64,000 nucleotides of DNA. Origin: Bryobacteraceae bacterium (GTDB lineage Bacteria > Acidobacteriota > Terriglobia > Bryobacterales > Bryobacteraceae). The notes below the pieces were generated by a model. The model did not search any database, was not told the DNA's origin, and worked only from the letters and a program-made list of their open reading frames with translations. Every line of letters begins with the position of its first letter. Position 1 is the stretch's first letter. Of this stretch, positions 1-8,896 are shown one piece after another. The translations under genes were made by a program, and so were the position numbers. The DNA is taken from positions 1 through 64,000 of the forward strand of contig JAHDVK010000030.1 in assembly GCA_023384675.1 (NCBI GenBank), read 5' to 3'.

Positions 1-64
1 CACGCCAAGTTCCTCTCCCGAATGGTCCCGCCCACCCGGGCAGCCGGCTTGACAGATACCTATG

Positions 65-81
65 ATGAATGTCCCCGAAAT
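65..81 (+). repeat. REP-like short repeat, copy 1
   Basis: The string GAATGTCCCCGAAATCC recurs near 1911-1927, in both cases outside genes. It resembles the dispersed GTCCCCG-containing repeats that many Acidobacteria carry between genes. Only two copies are visible here, so the family assignment is an inference. Confidence 0.4.
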
Positions 82-170
82 CCGTTCCTTCACGCCGCTG
101 CCCTGGGCGGCGGCGTCCCGCCGTTTTCGCCTGATGTGGCTTATGCTCAGAGCAGCAGGGAGCGTACATT

Positions 171-752
171 GTGCAGACAACCCGGGCCTCGTTCGTTGTT
201 CTGATGCTTGCCGGGGCGCTGAGCGCGGCGTGCGCCGCGGGGCAGACCGCCGCGCCCGTCCGTGATCCGGACGTCCCCTATGTTCCGACCACCGACCCCG
301 CGGTGGAGGCCATGCTGAAACTCGCCAACGTGGGCAGGTCCGATGTGGTTTACGATCTCGGCTGCGGGGATGGCCGGATCGTGATCGCCGCCGCTGTTGA
401 GTTCGGAGCCCGCGGTGTCGGCATCGACATCGATCCGCAGCGCATCAGCGAAGCGCGCGCCAATGCCCGGAAGGCCGGCGTGGAACACCGGGTGCGGTTC
501 ATCGAGCAGGATCTGTTCAAGGCTGACATCAGAGAGGCCACGGTGGTCACCCTGTTTCTGCTGGATCACGTCAACCTCAGGCTGCGGCCCAAGCTGCTCT
601 CCGAGCTCAAGCCCGGCACGCGGGTTGTGTCGAATACATTCGACATGGGGGATTGGAAGGCCGATGTGGAACGGAGCCTCGACGATCCGGACGCGGGCTA
701 CTTCAGCAGCCACTTCTACCTCTGGGTGATTCCGCGGAGGGCCGGCAAGTAA
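171..752 (+). CDS. exported class I SAM-dependent methyltransferase
   Basis: The 193-residue product has an N-terminal hydrophobic segment (residues 6-22) ending in LSAACAAG, which looks like a signal peptide with a possible lipobox Cys at about residue 21. It then has a compact Rossmann methyltransferase core: motif I VYDLGCGDGR (about 61-70), the acidic motif II GIDIDPQ, and FIEQDLF as motif III. The length is typical of small methyltransferases without a separate substrate domain, so the substrate cannot be named. The start is GTG with a purine-rich RBS (CAGGGAG) about 8 bases upstream. An exported SAM enzyme is odd because SAM is cytoplasmic; the leader may be an uncleaved anchor. The gene stands alone. 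Confidence 0.8.
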   Translation: MQTTRASFVVLMLAGALSAACAAGQTAAPVRDPDVPYVPTTDPAVEAMLKLANVGRSDVVYDLGCGDGRIVIAAAVEFGARGVGIDIDPQRISEARANARKAGVEHRVRFIEQDLFKADIREATVVTLFLLDHVNLRLRPKLLSELKPGTRVVSNTFDMGDWKADVERSLDDPDAGYFSSHFYLWVIPRRAGK

Positions 753-931
753 GGCAGGGCACGTTGTTTCGGCGGTCAGGGGACTGAGTCCGCCTTGCGG
801 TTGCGCCGGGGCTGGGAGTCTGGTGATTTCGTATCCTGTCGCCACAGCGCATACTGGCCGCTGTTTTCGCCGGGACCAGGATCGGGTCTCGCGGGGGACA
901 GGCTGCCCCATGCGGGGCGCCCCATCAAACG

Positions 932-1668
932 CTAAGGGCGGCACAGGTATGGGCGGAGCTCCGCGGATGATTGGGTTGGTGGGTTCGTTTCGCTGGAATT
1001 TGTTCCGGGCGTTGGGTTCGTTTGTTCGGTTTCGGGGTCGGGGGTTGGGACTACCTCGCCCTGACGGGCGAGGCTCGGGTTCGTTTCTTCGGTTTCGGGG
1101 GTGGGGGTTGGGTTCGTTTCTTCGGATTCTTCTTCGTCTGGCTTTTTGGGGCGCCAGGGTTCTCCGGTGCGGGGGTCGATCCATTCGACGATGATTTTGG
1201 ATGGTTGGGCGAGTTGGGGGTTGTGGCGGCGGCGGTCTTCGAGGGCTTTGAGGGTGCGTAGGTAGGAGCGTTTGAGGCCTTCGATGGTGCGACGGAGGTG
1301 GTCGAAGAGGGGGACGGGGTAGGCGGAGAGGTCGGCCGAGTCGAAGGCTTCGCCTTCGATTTTAAGGAAGTGGTGGTAGCGCATGCGGTTGAAGGCGAGT
1401 TGGCTGAGCAGGTCGGCTTCGATGGAGTCGGCGGGGATGTAGTCCTGGTGGTAGGCCTCGAGGATTTGGTGGTAGTGCAGTTGGACGTCGAGGGGAAGGT
1501 GTAGAGGGTTTTGGCCCAGAGTCCTGTTTTGAAGGCGTTACGGGAAGAGATTTGCTTGCCTTCTTCGGAGGTGGGGCCTCGGGAGTGGGCTCCGCTGAGG
1601 CGGGACTGGTGGGCGCGGTCGCGCGGGGTGGTGTCTTGATCGATGTGGTCAGAATTGAGATGTTCCAT
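932..1668 (-). pseudogene. frameshifted hypothetical protein with C-terminal ETNP repeats
   Basis: The N-terminal part starts at the ATG at 1668 and reads TSEEGKQISSRNAFKTGLWAKTL, typical of an abundant acidobacterial family of unknown function (pattern GP.T.EGK..SS.NA..HGL). Around 1505-1515 the coding signal moves to the frame that ends at 932. That frame reads PLDVQLHYHQILEAYHQDY and then DLLSQLAFNRMRYHHFLKIEGEAF without a break. One indel near the GCCAAAACCC stretch therefore separates two halves of one gene. The tail is low-complexity, with ETNP repeated about five times between TPTPE/TPDPE spacers. It could be a pseudogene or an assembly indel. The gene has no operon partner. Confidence 0.65.
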
Positions 1669-1759
1669 GGTTTGAAGAGAGCGCGGGCGGGGGGCGGTTC
1701 CGAACCATGGTTTCTTGGGAGTTGTTGATTCTGTGGGAGATGTTTTGTTTGAAACCGGG

Positions 1760-2021
1760 TCACCGTGGGTGCCGGTTTTCGTGTGGCCGTAAGTGGTTTT
1801 TTTTCAGTGAGAGGCTGGTTTGGGGGCGGGTTGATTGGGCTGTAAGTTGTTGATTGTCAATGGTCGGGCAGGTACCGAGGTGTCTGACCCCAATGCGCCT
1901 GGAGTTTAGTGAATGTCCCCGAAATCCCCGAAATCCGGCGCGGATCCAGCCAATACGGTGGAAGCCGCCGGCCGGGGGTAGCCTTCCGGGTGGGCGAGGA
2001 CGGCGCGCAGGGACGCGAACT
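1760..2021. other. intergenic region with REP-like repeat copy 2
   Basis: Between the frameshifted gene and the radical SAM gene I see no convincing coding sequence. The stretch at 1911-1935 holds GAATGTCCCCGAAATCC followed by a second CCCCGAAAT, the same motif as at 65-81. Confidence 0.4.
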
Positions 2022-3089
2022 TCAACGGCTCCGGTCGTCCCTGCGGGCCGCATTAATGGTCACCAGGACACGGTCTGAAGCGCCCAGAACCTCTTCGTGG
2101 AAGCGGTCGCAGCCAAGGCAGAGGTTTCGATAGAGCCTGCCATCCGGATGCCGCAGAGTGCTTGCTTCGAGGAACTTCTCTACGCTCCAGCCGTGAGAAA
2201 TGCCCATGCGTTCGGGATGGCCCATCGAAATCGCTTCATAGACGGGATTCCCCGCGCAGCGCTCCAGGATGGCTTCGAGGGGTTCTTCGAGCAGATTCCC
2301 CAGTGGTTTCTTCGTCTTCAGACAGCAGGGATGGACATTCCCGTTGGGCTCAATCGAGACTTCGGAACCCTTGAGGCGATACTGAAGAAAGTTGAGGCCG
2401 CCGGACCACTGGTTGCAGAAATTATCGACCAGAGTCGCGGAACTGAGAGAGTTCTGAAGAGCCCGGCCACGGGGCCACAAGCGTCCGATCCAACTGCCGG
2501 GCTGCGCGCCGAAGAACTGATAGAAGGGGCCGGGGCCCTCGGCTTCGCCGGTGTGTTCGGCGACCGGTGCGAAGTTGCGCATACCGGCGGATTCGAAGTA
2601 CCCGGTGAGCTTGTCCACCAGCACCTGCTGGTCGGCGGGCCGTTCCAACCCCTCATGGAACTCATCGATGCCCGAGACCGAGATCATCCACACGTCGCGT
2701 TGGAGCAGTTCATCGATCATGCGCGGCTTCAGGATGTCGCCGGTCGTCTGGACGATGAGGTTGACTCCACCCTCGTCGCCGTAACGCTCATGGAGGAGGT
2801 CAAGCGCCGGATACAAGACGGATTCGCGAACCGGATCGAGAAGGATTTCGCCGCCCGCGAGGATGATCCGGCCACGCTTTTCGGGAAAGCTGCCATCGGG
2901 ATTCGGGTCATCCGGGTCGAGATAGGTCATCCTGGCCGGCAGATTGCCGATGATGCGGGCGAAGTTGGAGCGAGCTTCTTCGACGACCTGCGCCAGATCG
3001 TCTCCGTAATAGGGCCGGAAGCGGTCTTCGTAGCAATGGCGGCAGGTGCGGTGGCACAGCCAGCTCATGACGTAATAGATGGATTCCAT
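2022..3089 (-). CDS. radical SAM protein with C-terminal SPASM-like Cys motifs
   Basis: The 355-residue protein has the radical SAM [4Fe-4S] motif at its extreme N-terminus, CHRTCRHC (Cys12, Cys16, Cys19, CX3CX2C). A GGEILLDP segment matches the SAM-binding GGE motif. The C-terminal half carries VHPCCLKTKKPLGNL and LCLGCDRF, as in SPASM or twitch auxiliary-cluster domains, which are common in peptide-modifying enzymes. The substrate is unknown. It lies 63 bp downstream of the small membrane protein at 3153-3770, which has a GTTACC-N16-CGAA promoter, so the two are probably co-transcribed with the bufferin-type regulon. A role in that system is an inference. Confidence 0.8.
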   Translation of the reverse strand: MESIYYVMSWLCHRTCRHCYEDRFRPYYGDDLAQVVEEARSNFARIIGNLPARMTYLDPDDPNPDGSFPEKRGRIILAGGEILLDPVRESVLYPALDLLHERYGDEGGVNLIVQTTGDILKPRMIDELLQRDVWMISVSGIDEFHEGLERPADQQVLVDKLTGYFESAGMRNFAPVAEHTGEAEGPGPFYQFFGAQPGSWIGRLWPRGRALQNSLSSATLVDNFCNQWSGGLNFLQYRLKGSEVSIEPNGNVHPCCLKTKKPLGNLLEEPLEAILERCAGNPVYEAISMGHPERMGISHGWSVEKFLEASTLRHPDGRLYRNLCLGCDRFHEEVLGASDRVLVTINAARRDDRSR

Positions 3090-3152
3090 GCGATTAATTC
3101 CAAGGGTGTGAGTATCTCATCATGGCGCGAGAATGCGGTTGGCGTCCATGCT

Positions 3153-3770
3153 TCATGCCAGATGCCTGCCGAGTGTGGCCGTTAAGGAGCAGCATTCCAT
3201 GGGATGGTGCTCCGGGTCGAGACGGGCTTCGCCGACACAGGCTTCGTGAAGATGGATGAGGCGCCGGATCAGTAGGATACCGGCGACCCAGGCCGCGAGC
3301 GCAAACAGCAGCAAGGCGTGGACGGCGAAAGCGCCGGCTCCTTCGGCAGGGAGGCCAAACCGGTGCACAACCACGAGGAGTGCCGCTGCGGCCAGGCCCT
3401 CTCCGATGCGCGAGGCGGTTCCGTCCACGAGGATTTTGACGATGCCCCGGACTTGTCCGCGACGAGCGTGTAGGACTGCTCCCAACATCAACGTTCGCAC
3501 GAACCGGTCCGCCGAAGCGTCTCCGAGCGCGGCGAAGGGCAACAATCGATCGAGGCGGCGCCTTGGAGGTGGACTCTGCGAGGGGAATAGCGCTTGGGCG
3601 CGAGGAGTCGTGAGGGCGGCTCCGATGAGGAGAGCAGCGGCCACCAAGAAGAGAGCGGTCGCGGGCAAGCCGAGACGGGGGACCGCTCGCTCGCAACCTG
3701 GAGGCGGTTTTTCAACGCCGGATTGGAGCAGCCAGACCATGATCTGCGAGCGAGTTCCCAGGGCATTCAA
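3153..3770 (-). CDS. small multi-spanning membrane protein of unknown function, in the sigmaF-type regulon
   Basis: The 205-residue product has about three hydrophobic segments (near residues 35-53, 123-140 and 145-168) and a Cys/His-rich tail (HLHEACVGEARLDPEHHPMECC). The middle part, RGQVRGIVKILVDGTASRIGEGLAAA, faintly recalls nucleotide-transporter-like MFS proteins, but I do not assign it. No ATG or GTG precedes the first membrane segment. I chose the TTG at 3770 because an AAAGGGG RBS lies just upstream and a promoter at 3814-3789 would start the message about 15 bases before it. The reading frame stays open upstream to the end of the TonB gene, so a longer ancestral form is possible. 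Confidence 0.6.
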   Translation of the reverse strand: MNALGTRSQIMVWLLQSGVEKPPPGCERAVPRLGLPATALFLVAAALLIGAALTTPRAQALFPSQSPPPRRRLDRLLPFAALGDASADRFVRTLMLGAVLHARRGQVRGIVKILVDGTASRIGEGLAAAALLVVVHRFGLPAEGAGAFAVHALLLFALAAWVAGILLIRRLIHLHEACVGEARLDPEHHPMECCSLTATLGRHLA

Positions 3771-3788
3771 CGATACCCCTTTGATGTG

Positions 3789-3814
3789 TTCGTCCCAGCC
3801 CTCGCCATGGTAAC
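3789..3814 (-). promoter_or_regulatory. sigmaF-type ECF promoter (GTTACC-N16-CGAA) for the membrane protein and radical SAM gene
   Basis: Read on the minus strand, GTTACC (3814-3809), exactly 16 bases, then CGAA (3792-3789). It lies just downstream of the TonB gene's stop codon and 19 bases before the TTG at 3770. The motif is identical to those at 9390-9415, 13434-13459 and 17766-17791. Confidence 0.7.
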
Positions 3815-3837
3815 GGCAATCCCCCGGGAGAGAACGG

Positions 3838-6800
3838 CTAGAAACTCAGCTTCAAGCCGAGCTGGACGATGCGGGGAGGGGCCGCGGCCACGAAGGCGCC
3901 CGGGGCGGAGGTCAGGTCCGTGACCGGCCCCTGGAAATTCACCGTGTTGAGGGCATTCATGAATTCCGCCCGGAATTGCAGCGCGGCCCGTTCCCGGAGG
4001 CGGAAGGTGCGGAACACCGAAAGATCCACGCTGCGGTAGGAATCGCCCCGGACGATATTGCGCCCCGCGTTGCCGAACTCACCGAGCGCCGGAAGCGCAA
4101 AGGCGGCGGGGTTGAACGCCAAGCCGCGTGGAACGTTGCGATTTGGATCGCCCACCACATGGGGCCGGTTGAACGCTTCGTTGCGGAAGGGGTCGAATCG
4201 GTTCAGGAAGGGTGTGAACGGCTGGCCGGACTGGAGAGTGACCAGCGCGTTGAGCGACCATCCGCTCAGCATTGGCCGCCAGAAAGAGCGCACACCGGCA
4301 AACCGGGGAAGTTCATACTGGCCGCTGGCGGTGAACCGGTGCGGGACATCGAAGCTGGACACGGCACGCTGACCGGCAAGGTTGTTGGCGTTGAGGACCT
4401 GCTCGGAGGGGTCGGCCGAATTGAAATCGCTGGCTGTATCGATGGACTTCGAGAAGGTGTAGGAGGCGTCCAGCGTCAATCCCTTGCTCATCCGCCGGAT
4501 CAGGCGCGCCTGACCGCTGTGATAGGTGGAGGTTCCGACGTTTTCGCTCAGGGTGATGTTGTCGAACTCCGGATAAGGCCGCAGCGGTTGCAGCAGCGCG
4601 GTCGTATCCCGGCCCGCCGCGACGGCGGTGGCGAGAGCAGCGCGCTGATCCGCCGTCAAGGCTTCCAGCGGGACCTGGTTACCGTTCCGGTACACCGGCA
4701 GGCGAAGACCGCGCGTGCCGGCGTAGCTCAAATCAAGGAGCCAGGCGGCGCCCAGGCGGTGCTGAAGTCCAAGCGAGTACTGAATCGTGTATGGATTGCG
4801 GAACCCGCCAATCGCGCCCAGGCTTCGGGAAGGAGCGGCGAGTGCGGCGAGGTCCAGCAGGGTATTCGACGCGCCGCCCGCGGAGAATGGCGAGGGCGTG
4901 CGCGTCACGGCCAGGGAGGAAAACGGCGCGTTGTTTTCGACCAGTTCAACCGAATTGGCCTGCAGCAGTGTCTCGTAGAGGATGCCAAAGCCCCCACGCA
5001 GGACCGTGGTGCCGCGTCCGTTGAAGTCGAATGCGAAGCCGGCCCGCGGTGCGAAGTTGTTGCGATCGGCGGGGTAGAGACCGGGGAAAGACGCCGCCGA
5101 GGCGTCCAGCAGCCCTTGGCCCGGGAGGAGATTGGACAGCTTGTTGTTCACTTCGGTCCAAGGCGCTGTGTAGTCGTAGCGCAAGCCGAGGTTGAGCGTG
5201 AGCCGGGGTGTGAGCCGCCAACTATCCTGAGCGAACAGCGATCCGGACCACTGGCGGAAACCGCGTCCGAACTGTCCGCGGGTGATGGATGCCTCCGAGG
5301 GAAGGCCCAGGAGGAAATCGGCGAGCACGGCTGAGCGCTCATTGCCAGGGAGGAGAGGGATGGTGGAGTCCCGGGTCCCATCAAAGACCACGGAGCCGCG
5401 CATGTTGAATGCCCCCCGGGTATTCAAGTGCTGCCGAAACAGGATGCCGCCGAACTTCAGGCTGTGCTTGCCTCGTAGAACGCTGAAGGAATCGGCGATT
5501 TGCAGAGTGGTTTCGTTCTGGTCACGGTTGAGCCACGCTTGTCCGCCAAGGCCTTCAAGATTGCCTCCGCGAAAACCGATGGAAGGGATTCCGTTGGCCA
5601 CGCTGCCGTTGGGCAGGCCGATTTCAGCTGCGCTGAGCGGATCGCCGTTGGCCAGCGGATTCCGGTAGCGGTTGAGGCCGACCCGCAATTCGTTCACCAT
5701 GGAGCCGCTCAGGGTTCGGGTGTAGCCGACGGCGGCGTTGGTGGTCTTTTCCGGGTTCGGGAGCGAGAAACCAGGGATGAAGGGTCCGCCGAAGCGGTTG
5801 ATCACATATTCCTGGTCATTGAGGTTCCACGAGAAGCGGACGCTCAGCAGATCGCGGGCGGAGAGATGGTGGTCGGTACGAGCGTGGGTCTGATAGTCGT
5901 TCAGGCGGATCAGCAACGAAGAACTGTAATTCAATCCCGCGGGGCCGGACGTGTTCGCTTCGGGATAGAGGTCGAGCAGGCGGCGGGTGAGTGGGTTGAT
6001 GCGGCTGGACAGATCCAGTTGCCGTTCCGCGCCGCCTGTATCCCGAAAGCGGAGCAGGCCGCGCTTTTCATCGGCGCTGGGGACGCCCACGAGGCGGGTT
6101 TCGACGCCCTCCACGATGCGGAGCAATTCAGTGTTCACGAAGAAGTAGTGGCCGCGGCGGGCGAGCGGCCCGCTGAGACTGCCCCCGAACTGATTCTGGC
6201 GCAGCTTTCCGCGGGGCAGCCCGGCGGCGTTATTGAAGGGATCGTTGGCATCCATCCGGTCGTTGCGGAAGAACTCATAGAGGCTGCCGCGGAATTGGTC
6301 GCCGCCGCTGCGCGTCACCATGGTGACGGCCGAACCCATGGTGGAGCCATACTCGGCGGGCGGGGTCCCGGTCACCAGACGAAACTCCTCGACGGCTTCG
6401 ACGGAAGGCTCGAAATTGATCACCCCGTACTGGCGCAGATTCAACGTGACGCCGTCCAATGTGAAGTTGTTCGAGCGGCCGCGCGCGCCGTTGACGTTGA
6501 AGGCGCCTTCCAGGTTCTCTCGCGCCTTGCCGTAGCGGTTGGCCGCGGTGGACCAGTTCCAGCCTGCGGCGATACCCGGAGCCAAGAGTGCCAGGTTTTG
6601 CAGTTGGCGGCCATTCAGCGGCAGATTCTGGATCTCATCGCTGAGGACTGCGCGGGAGAGCATCGAGGATTGGGTGTCGATGGGCGATAGCGTCTCGCTC
6701 ACCTCCAACGACTGGCTGGCGCCTTCAATCGCCAGCCGGACATCGGCGCGCCTTTGCTGTCCGACATGGAGGTCGATGTCAGCCAGTTCCACCGGGGCGA

Positions 6801-7053
6801 AACCGGATTTGACGAAGCGCAGCGAATAGCGGCCGACCGGCAATGCCGCGAGAGAGAACTGGCCCTGTTCATTGGTTTCTGAGGTCGAGGAAACGCTCGC
6901 GCCCGCGCGCGTGGCCGTAATGAGGACATCCTTCACCCCGCGTCCTTGCGGATCGGTGACTTCGCCGGAGATCGCGGCGGTATGCATTTGGGCAGCGGCG
7001 CTCCACGAGAGCAGGAATAGGGCGGCAGTGAGCCGCAAGTGACTTCTAGACAT
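3838..7053 (-). CDS. TonB-dependent receptor, Oar-like, coupled to the MNIO operon
   Basis: This outer-membrane receptor of about 1071 residues has a signal peptide ending SWSAAAQ. It is followed by a carboxypeptidase-regulatory-like domain (ISGEVTDPQGRGVKDVLI, residues about 28-110), a plug region with the LPLNGRQLQNLALLAPG signature, and a large beta barrel ending in the aromatic terminus GLKLSF. The ligand cannot be read from sequence. The start is ATG 7053, or GTG 7059; both lie inside the end of the BufC-like gene (stop at 7046-7048), so translation is probably coupled. Such receptors are common in Acidobacteria, but this placement, directly in a metal-binding RiPP operon, suggests transport of a peptide- or metal-related ligand (inference). 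Confidence 0.9.
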   Translation of the reverse strand: MSRSHLRLTAALFLLSWSAAAQMHTAAISGEVTDPQGRGVKDVLITATRAGASVSSTSETNEQGQFSLAALPVGRYSLRFVKSGFAPVELADIDLHVGQQRRADVRLAIEGASQSLEVSETLSPIDTQSSMLSRAVLSDEIQNLPLNGRQLQNLALLAPGIAAGWNWSTAANRYGKARENLEGAFNVNGARGRSNNFTLDGVTLNLRQYGVINFEPSVEAVEEFRLVTGTPPAEYGSTMGSAVTMVTRSGGDQFRGSLYEFFRNDRMDANDPFNNAAGLPRGKLRQNQFGGSLSGPLARRGHYFFVNTELLRIVEGVETRLVGVPSADEKRGLLRFRDTGGAERQLDLSSRINPLTRRLLDLYPEANTSGPAGLNYSSSLLIRLNDYQTHARTDHHLSARDLLSVRFSWNLNDQEYVINRFGGPFIPGFSLPNPEKTTNAAVGYTRTLSGSMVNELRVGLNRYRNPLANGDPLSAAEIGLPNGSVANGIPSIGFRGGNLEGLGGQAWLNRDQNETTLQIADSFSVLRGKHSLKFGGILFRQHLNTRGAFNMRGSVVFDGTRDSTIPLLPGNERSAVLADFLLGLPSEASITRGQFGRGFRQWSGSLFAQDSWRLTPRLTLNLGLRYDYTAPWTEVNNKLSNLLPGQGLLDASAASFPGLYPADRNNFAPRAGFAFDFNGRGTTVLRGGFGILYETLLQANSVELVENNAPFSSLAVTRTPSPFSAGGASNTLLDLAALAAPSRSLGAIGGFRNPYTIQYSLGLQHRLGAAWLLDLSYAGTRGLRLPVYRNGNQVPLEALTADQRAALATAVAAGRDTTALLQPLRPYPEFDNITLSENVGTSTYHSGQARLIRRMSKGLTLDASYTFSKSIDTASDFNSADPSEQVLNANNLAGQRAVSSFDVPHRFTASGQYELPRFAGVRSFWRPMLSGWSLNALVTLQSGQPFTPFLNRFDPFRNEAFNRPHVVGDPNRNVPRGLAFNPAAFALPALGEFGNAGRNIVRGDSYRSVDLSVFRTFRLRERAALQFRAEFMNALNTVNFQGPVTDLTSAPGAFVAAAPPRIVQLGLKLSF

Positions 7054-7900
7054 AAACACGCTGAAACAGCCTTTCTGTGAACCAGTTCCGGAACCACTCG
7101 TAGACTAGGCCCTCGCCGGTGCCGCCCGCGTCGAACATCGCCTGTACGGCTTCGCCCAAGGTGAGGCCTTCGCACAGGGACTGAAGCAGGGCGTAGGCAG
7201 GGCGGCTGAGCGGCAGATAGAAGACGTGAAAGTCGCGCCGGTACACGACGAGCCGGGTCCTGGCGGGCCGCAGGCGAGGCAGCGCATCTTCACTCCGCAG
7301 AGCTTCGAGATAGCGGTGGGCGGGGTATGACAGTTCCACGAGCCGCAGGGCGCGAATGGGGGTGAAGCGCAAGTCGTCCCACTGCTGGTAGGAGAATCGC
7401 GAGATCGCCCCAGGCCCAGCCGTGGGGGATTCCTCTTCGTCGAAGACGAAGGTGCTTGCGAGTTCGAGCCGGGCCAGGTCCTGCAATAGACGTGGCCGGG
7501 GGAGCCCTTCCAAGTCATCAAGGAAGCCGGGCAAGCCGTCCCCCAACCGGTTGAGCGTATAGCTGCGGGAAGGATGGGCGGTGATGTACAGTCGCGCCAA
7601 TTCGGCAAACTGTTCCTCGCCCAGAAAGTGCGCCAAGCCGGGGTAGTCCGTCCGGAGCGCCTCAGTCAGCCGGAGTTCGTACATCCCCCGGTAGATATCC
7701 AGCCTCTCCAAGGGCGCCAGGGTCCGCGAGGGGCGGATTAGCCCTGGCGCCCGGCTTGCGGGAAATTCCTTCGTGGCAGAAGACGTGCGAATCGCCTGCT
7801 CGACAGGGCCCTCCGCAAGAATACAGGCCTGCATCCATCGTTGGACACGGCCGAGCGGGTAACCCCGGGTCAGTTCATGCGGCGTGGATGCGGGTTGCAC
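7046..7900 (-). CDS. bufC: BufC/HvfC-type MNIO partner protein (DUF2063)
   Basis: The 284-residue protein matches the DUF2063 'putative DNA-binding' family, now regarded as the recognition or chaperone partner of MNIO (DUF692) enzymes. Characteristic stretches are RLDIYRGMYELRLTEALRTDYPGLAHFLGEEQFAELARLYI and HPSRSYTLNRLGDGLPGFL, followed by a C-terminal winged-helix-like half. It should bind the precursor leader and present it to the MNIO enzyme. It starts at GTG 7900, inside the last 26 bases of the MNIO gene, and overlaps the TonB gene at its end. The gene order precursor, MNIO, BufC is the standard one for bufferin-type clusters. Confidence 0.85.
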   Translation of the reverse strand: MQPASTPHELTRGYPLGRVQRWMQACILAEGPVEQAIRTSSATKEFPASRAPGLIRPSRTLAPLERLDIYRGMYELRLTEALRTDYPGLAHFLGEEQFAELARLYITAHPSRSYTLNRLGDGLPGFLDDLEGLPRPRLLQDLARLELASTFVFDEEESPTAGPGAISRFSYQQWDDLRFTPIRALRLVELSYPAHRYLEALRSEDALPRLRPARTRLVVYRRDFHVFYLPLSRPAYALLQSLCEGLTLGEAVQAMFDAGGTGEGLVYEWFRNWFTERLFQRVYV

Positions 7901-8741
7901 GCGTCACCTCGTTCTGCGGGGCGGCGCGGAAGCCGCGGGCCTTGAGCGCCTCAGCGTGGACGATGTCGAAAGAGGGGATGTCCTCATCCCACTCCAGCAG
8001 GGTGGAGATGTTGCCGAGGCGCTGGCTCGCGCGGCGGTACAACGCCCACACGGCATCGACTACATGATCGCTGTGCGTGTCGAGAATGTGCGTTCCCTTG
8101 TGCGTATGCCCTGCCAGGTGGATCTGAACCACCCGGTCCTCGGGAATCCTGTCGACGTATTCGAATGCGTCGTAGCCGTGGTTAAAAGCGCTGACGTAAA
8201 CGTTGTTCACGTCCAGCAGCAGCCCGCAGCCGGATCGTTCGGTGAGTTCGGCGAGGAAGTCCCATTCGCTCCAGGTCGACTCGGAGAATTCGAGATACGT
8301 GGAGGGATTCTCCAGGAACACGGGCCGTTCGAGGTAGTCCATAATGACGCGGACGCGCTCCGCGGCGTGGCGCAGGGACTCATCGGTATACGGCATGGGC
8401 AGCAGGTCATGAGTATTGACACCCGAGACGCCGGTCCAGCAGAGATGATCCGAGATCCAGCGCGCACGAGTCCGGCACGCCAGGGCCTTCAGCTTGCGGA
8501 GATAGTCGAAGTCGATGGGATCGGTGCTGCCGACGGATAGAGACACGCCGTGCATCACGACGGGATAGCGCTCGGCAACCTGGTCGAGAACATAGGCCGG
8601 GCGACCGCCGGTATCGAGGAAGTTCTCCGACAGGATTTCGAACCAGTCCACAGGCGGACTTTTGGCGAGGATGTGCGGAAAATGCACGGTTCGCAAACCG
8701 ATGCCGAAGCCCAGATCGGGGATGCCCCAGTTGTTTGCCAT
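7875..8741 (-). CDS. bufB: MNIO-family (DUF692) multinuclear iron oxidative enzyme, BufB-like
   Basis: The 288-residue TIM-barrel enzyme is of the DUF692 family, iron enzymes that oxidatively modify cysteines in ribosomal peptides (MbnB and BufB are characterised members). Expected metal-site residues are visible: His64 in MHGVSLSVGS, Asp98-His99 in ISDHLCW, Glu144 in LENPSTY, Asp177/Asn180 in LLLDVNNVYV, His208 and His212 in IHLAGHTH, Asp221/His223 in DTHSDHV, and Glu250 in LLEWDEDIP. The length is normal. It lies 155 bp downstream of the Cys-rich precursor gene and overlaps the BufC-like gene, so it almost certainly modifies that precursor's cysteines. The exact product (thiooxazole, oxazolone-thioamide or other) cannot be inferred. 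Confidence 0.92.
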   Translation of the reverse strand: MANNWGIPDLGFGIGLRTVHFPHILAKSPPVDWFEILSENFLDTGGRPAYVLDQVAERYPVVMHGVSLSVGSTDPIDFDYLRKLKALACRTRARWISDHLCWTGVSGVNTHDLLPMPYTDESLRHAAERVRVIMDYLERPVFLENPSTYLEFSESTWSEWDFLAELTERSGCGLLLDVNNVYVSAFNHGYDAFEYVDRIPEDRVVQIHLAGHTHKGTHILDTHSDHVVDAVWALYRRASQRLGNISTLLEWDEDIPSFDIVHAEALKARGFRAAPQNEVTRATRIHAA

Positions 8742-8896
8742 CAGAGTCTATCTCCCTCGCTTCGTGGATTGGGGCCCGCCGCGCCAAGGTAGGGGTAGCG
8801 CGGCGGGCATCACCGGTGGCGGACCTTCCAAGTTCGCACCGGACGAGGCGCCGCCGGCACCGGAGGAGTATGCCGGTGACGCCAAGATCGATGGCA

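Noticed and set aside
147-1184. A 345-residue minus-strand frame with Arg/Pro/Asn repeats
   Set aside because: It is antisense to the methyltransferase and an out-of-frame reading of the ETNP repeat region; no family features.
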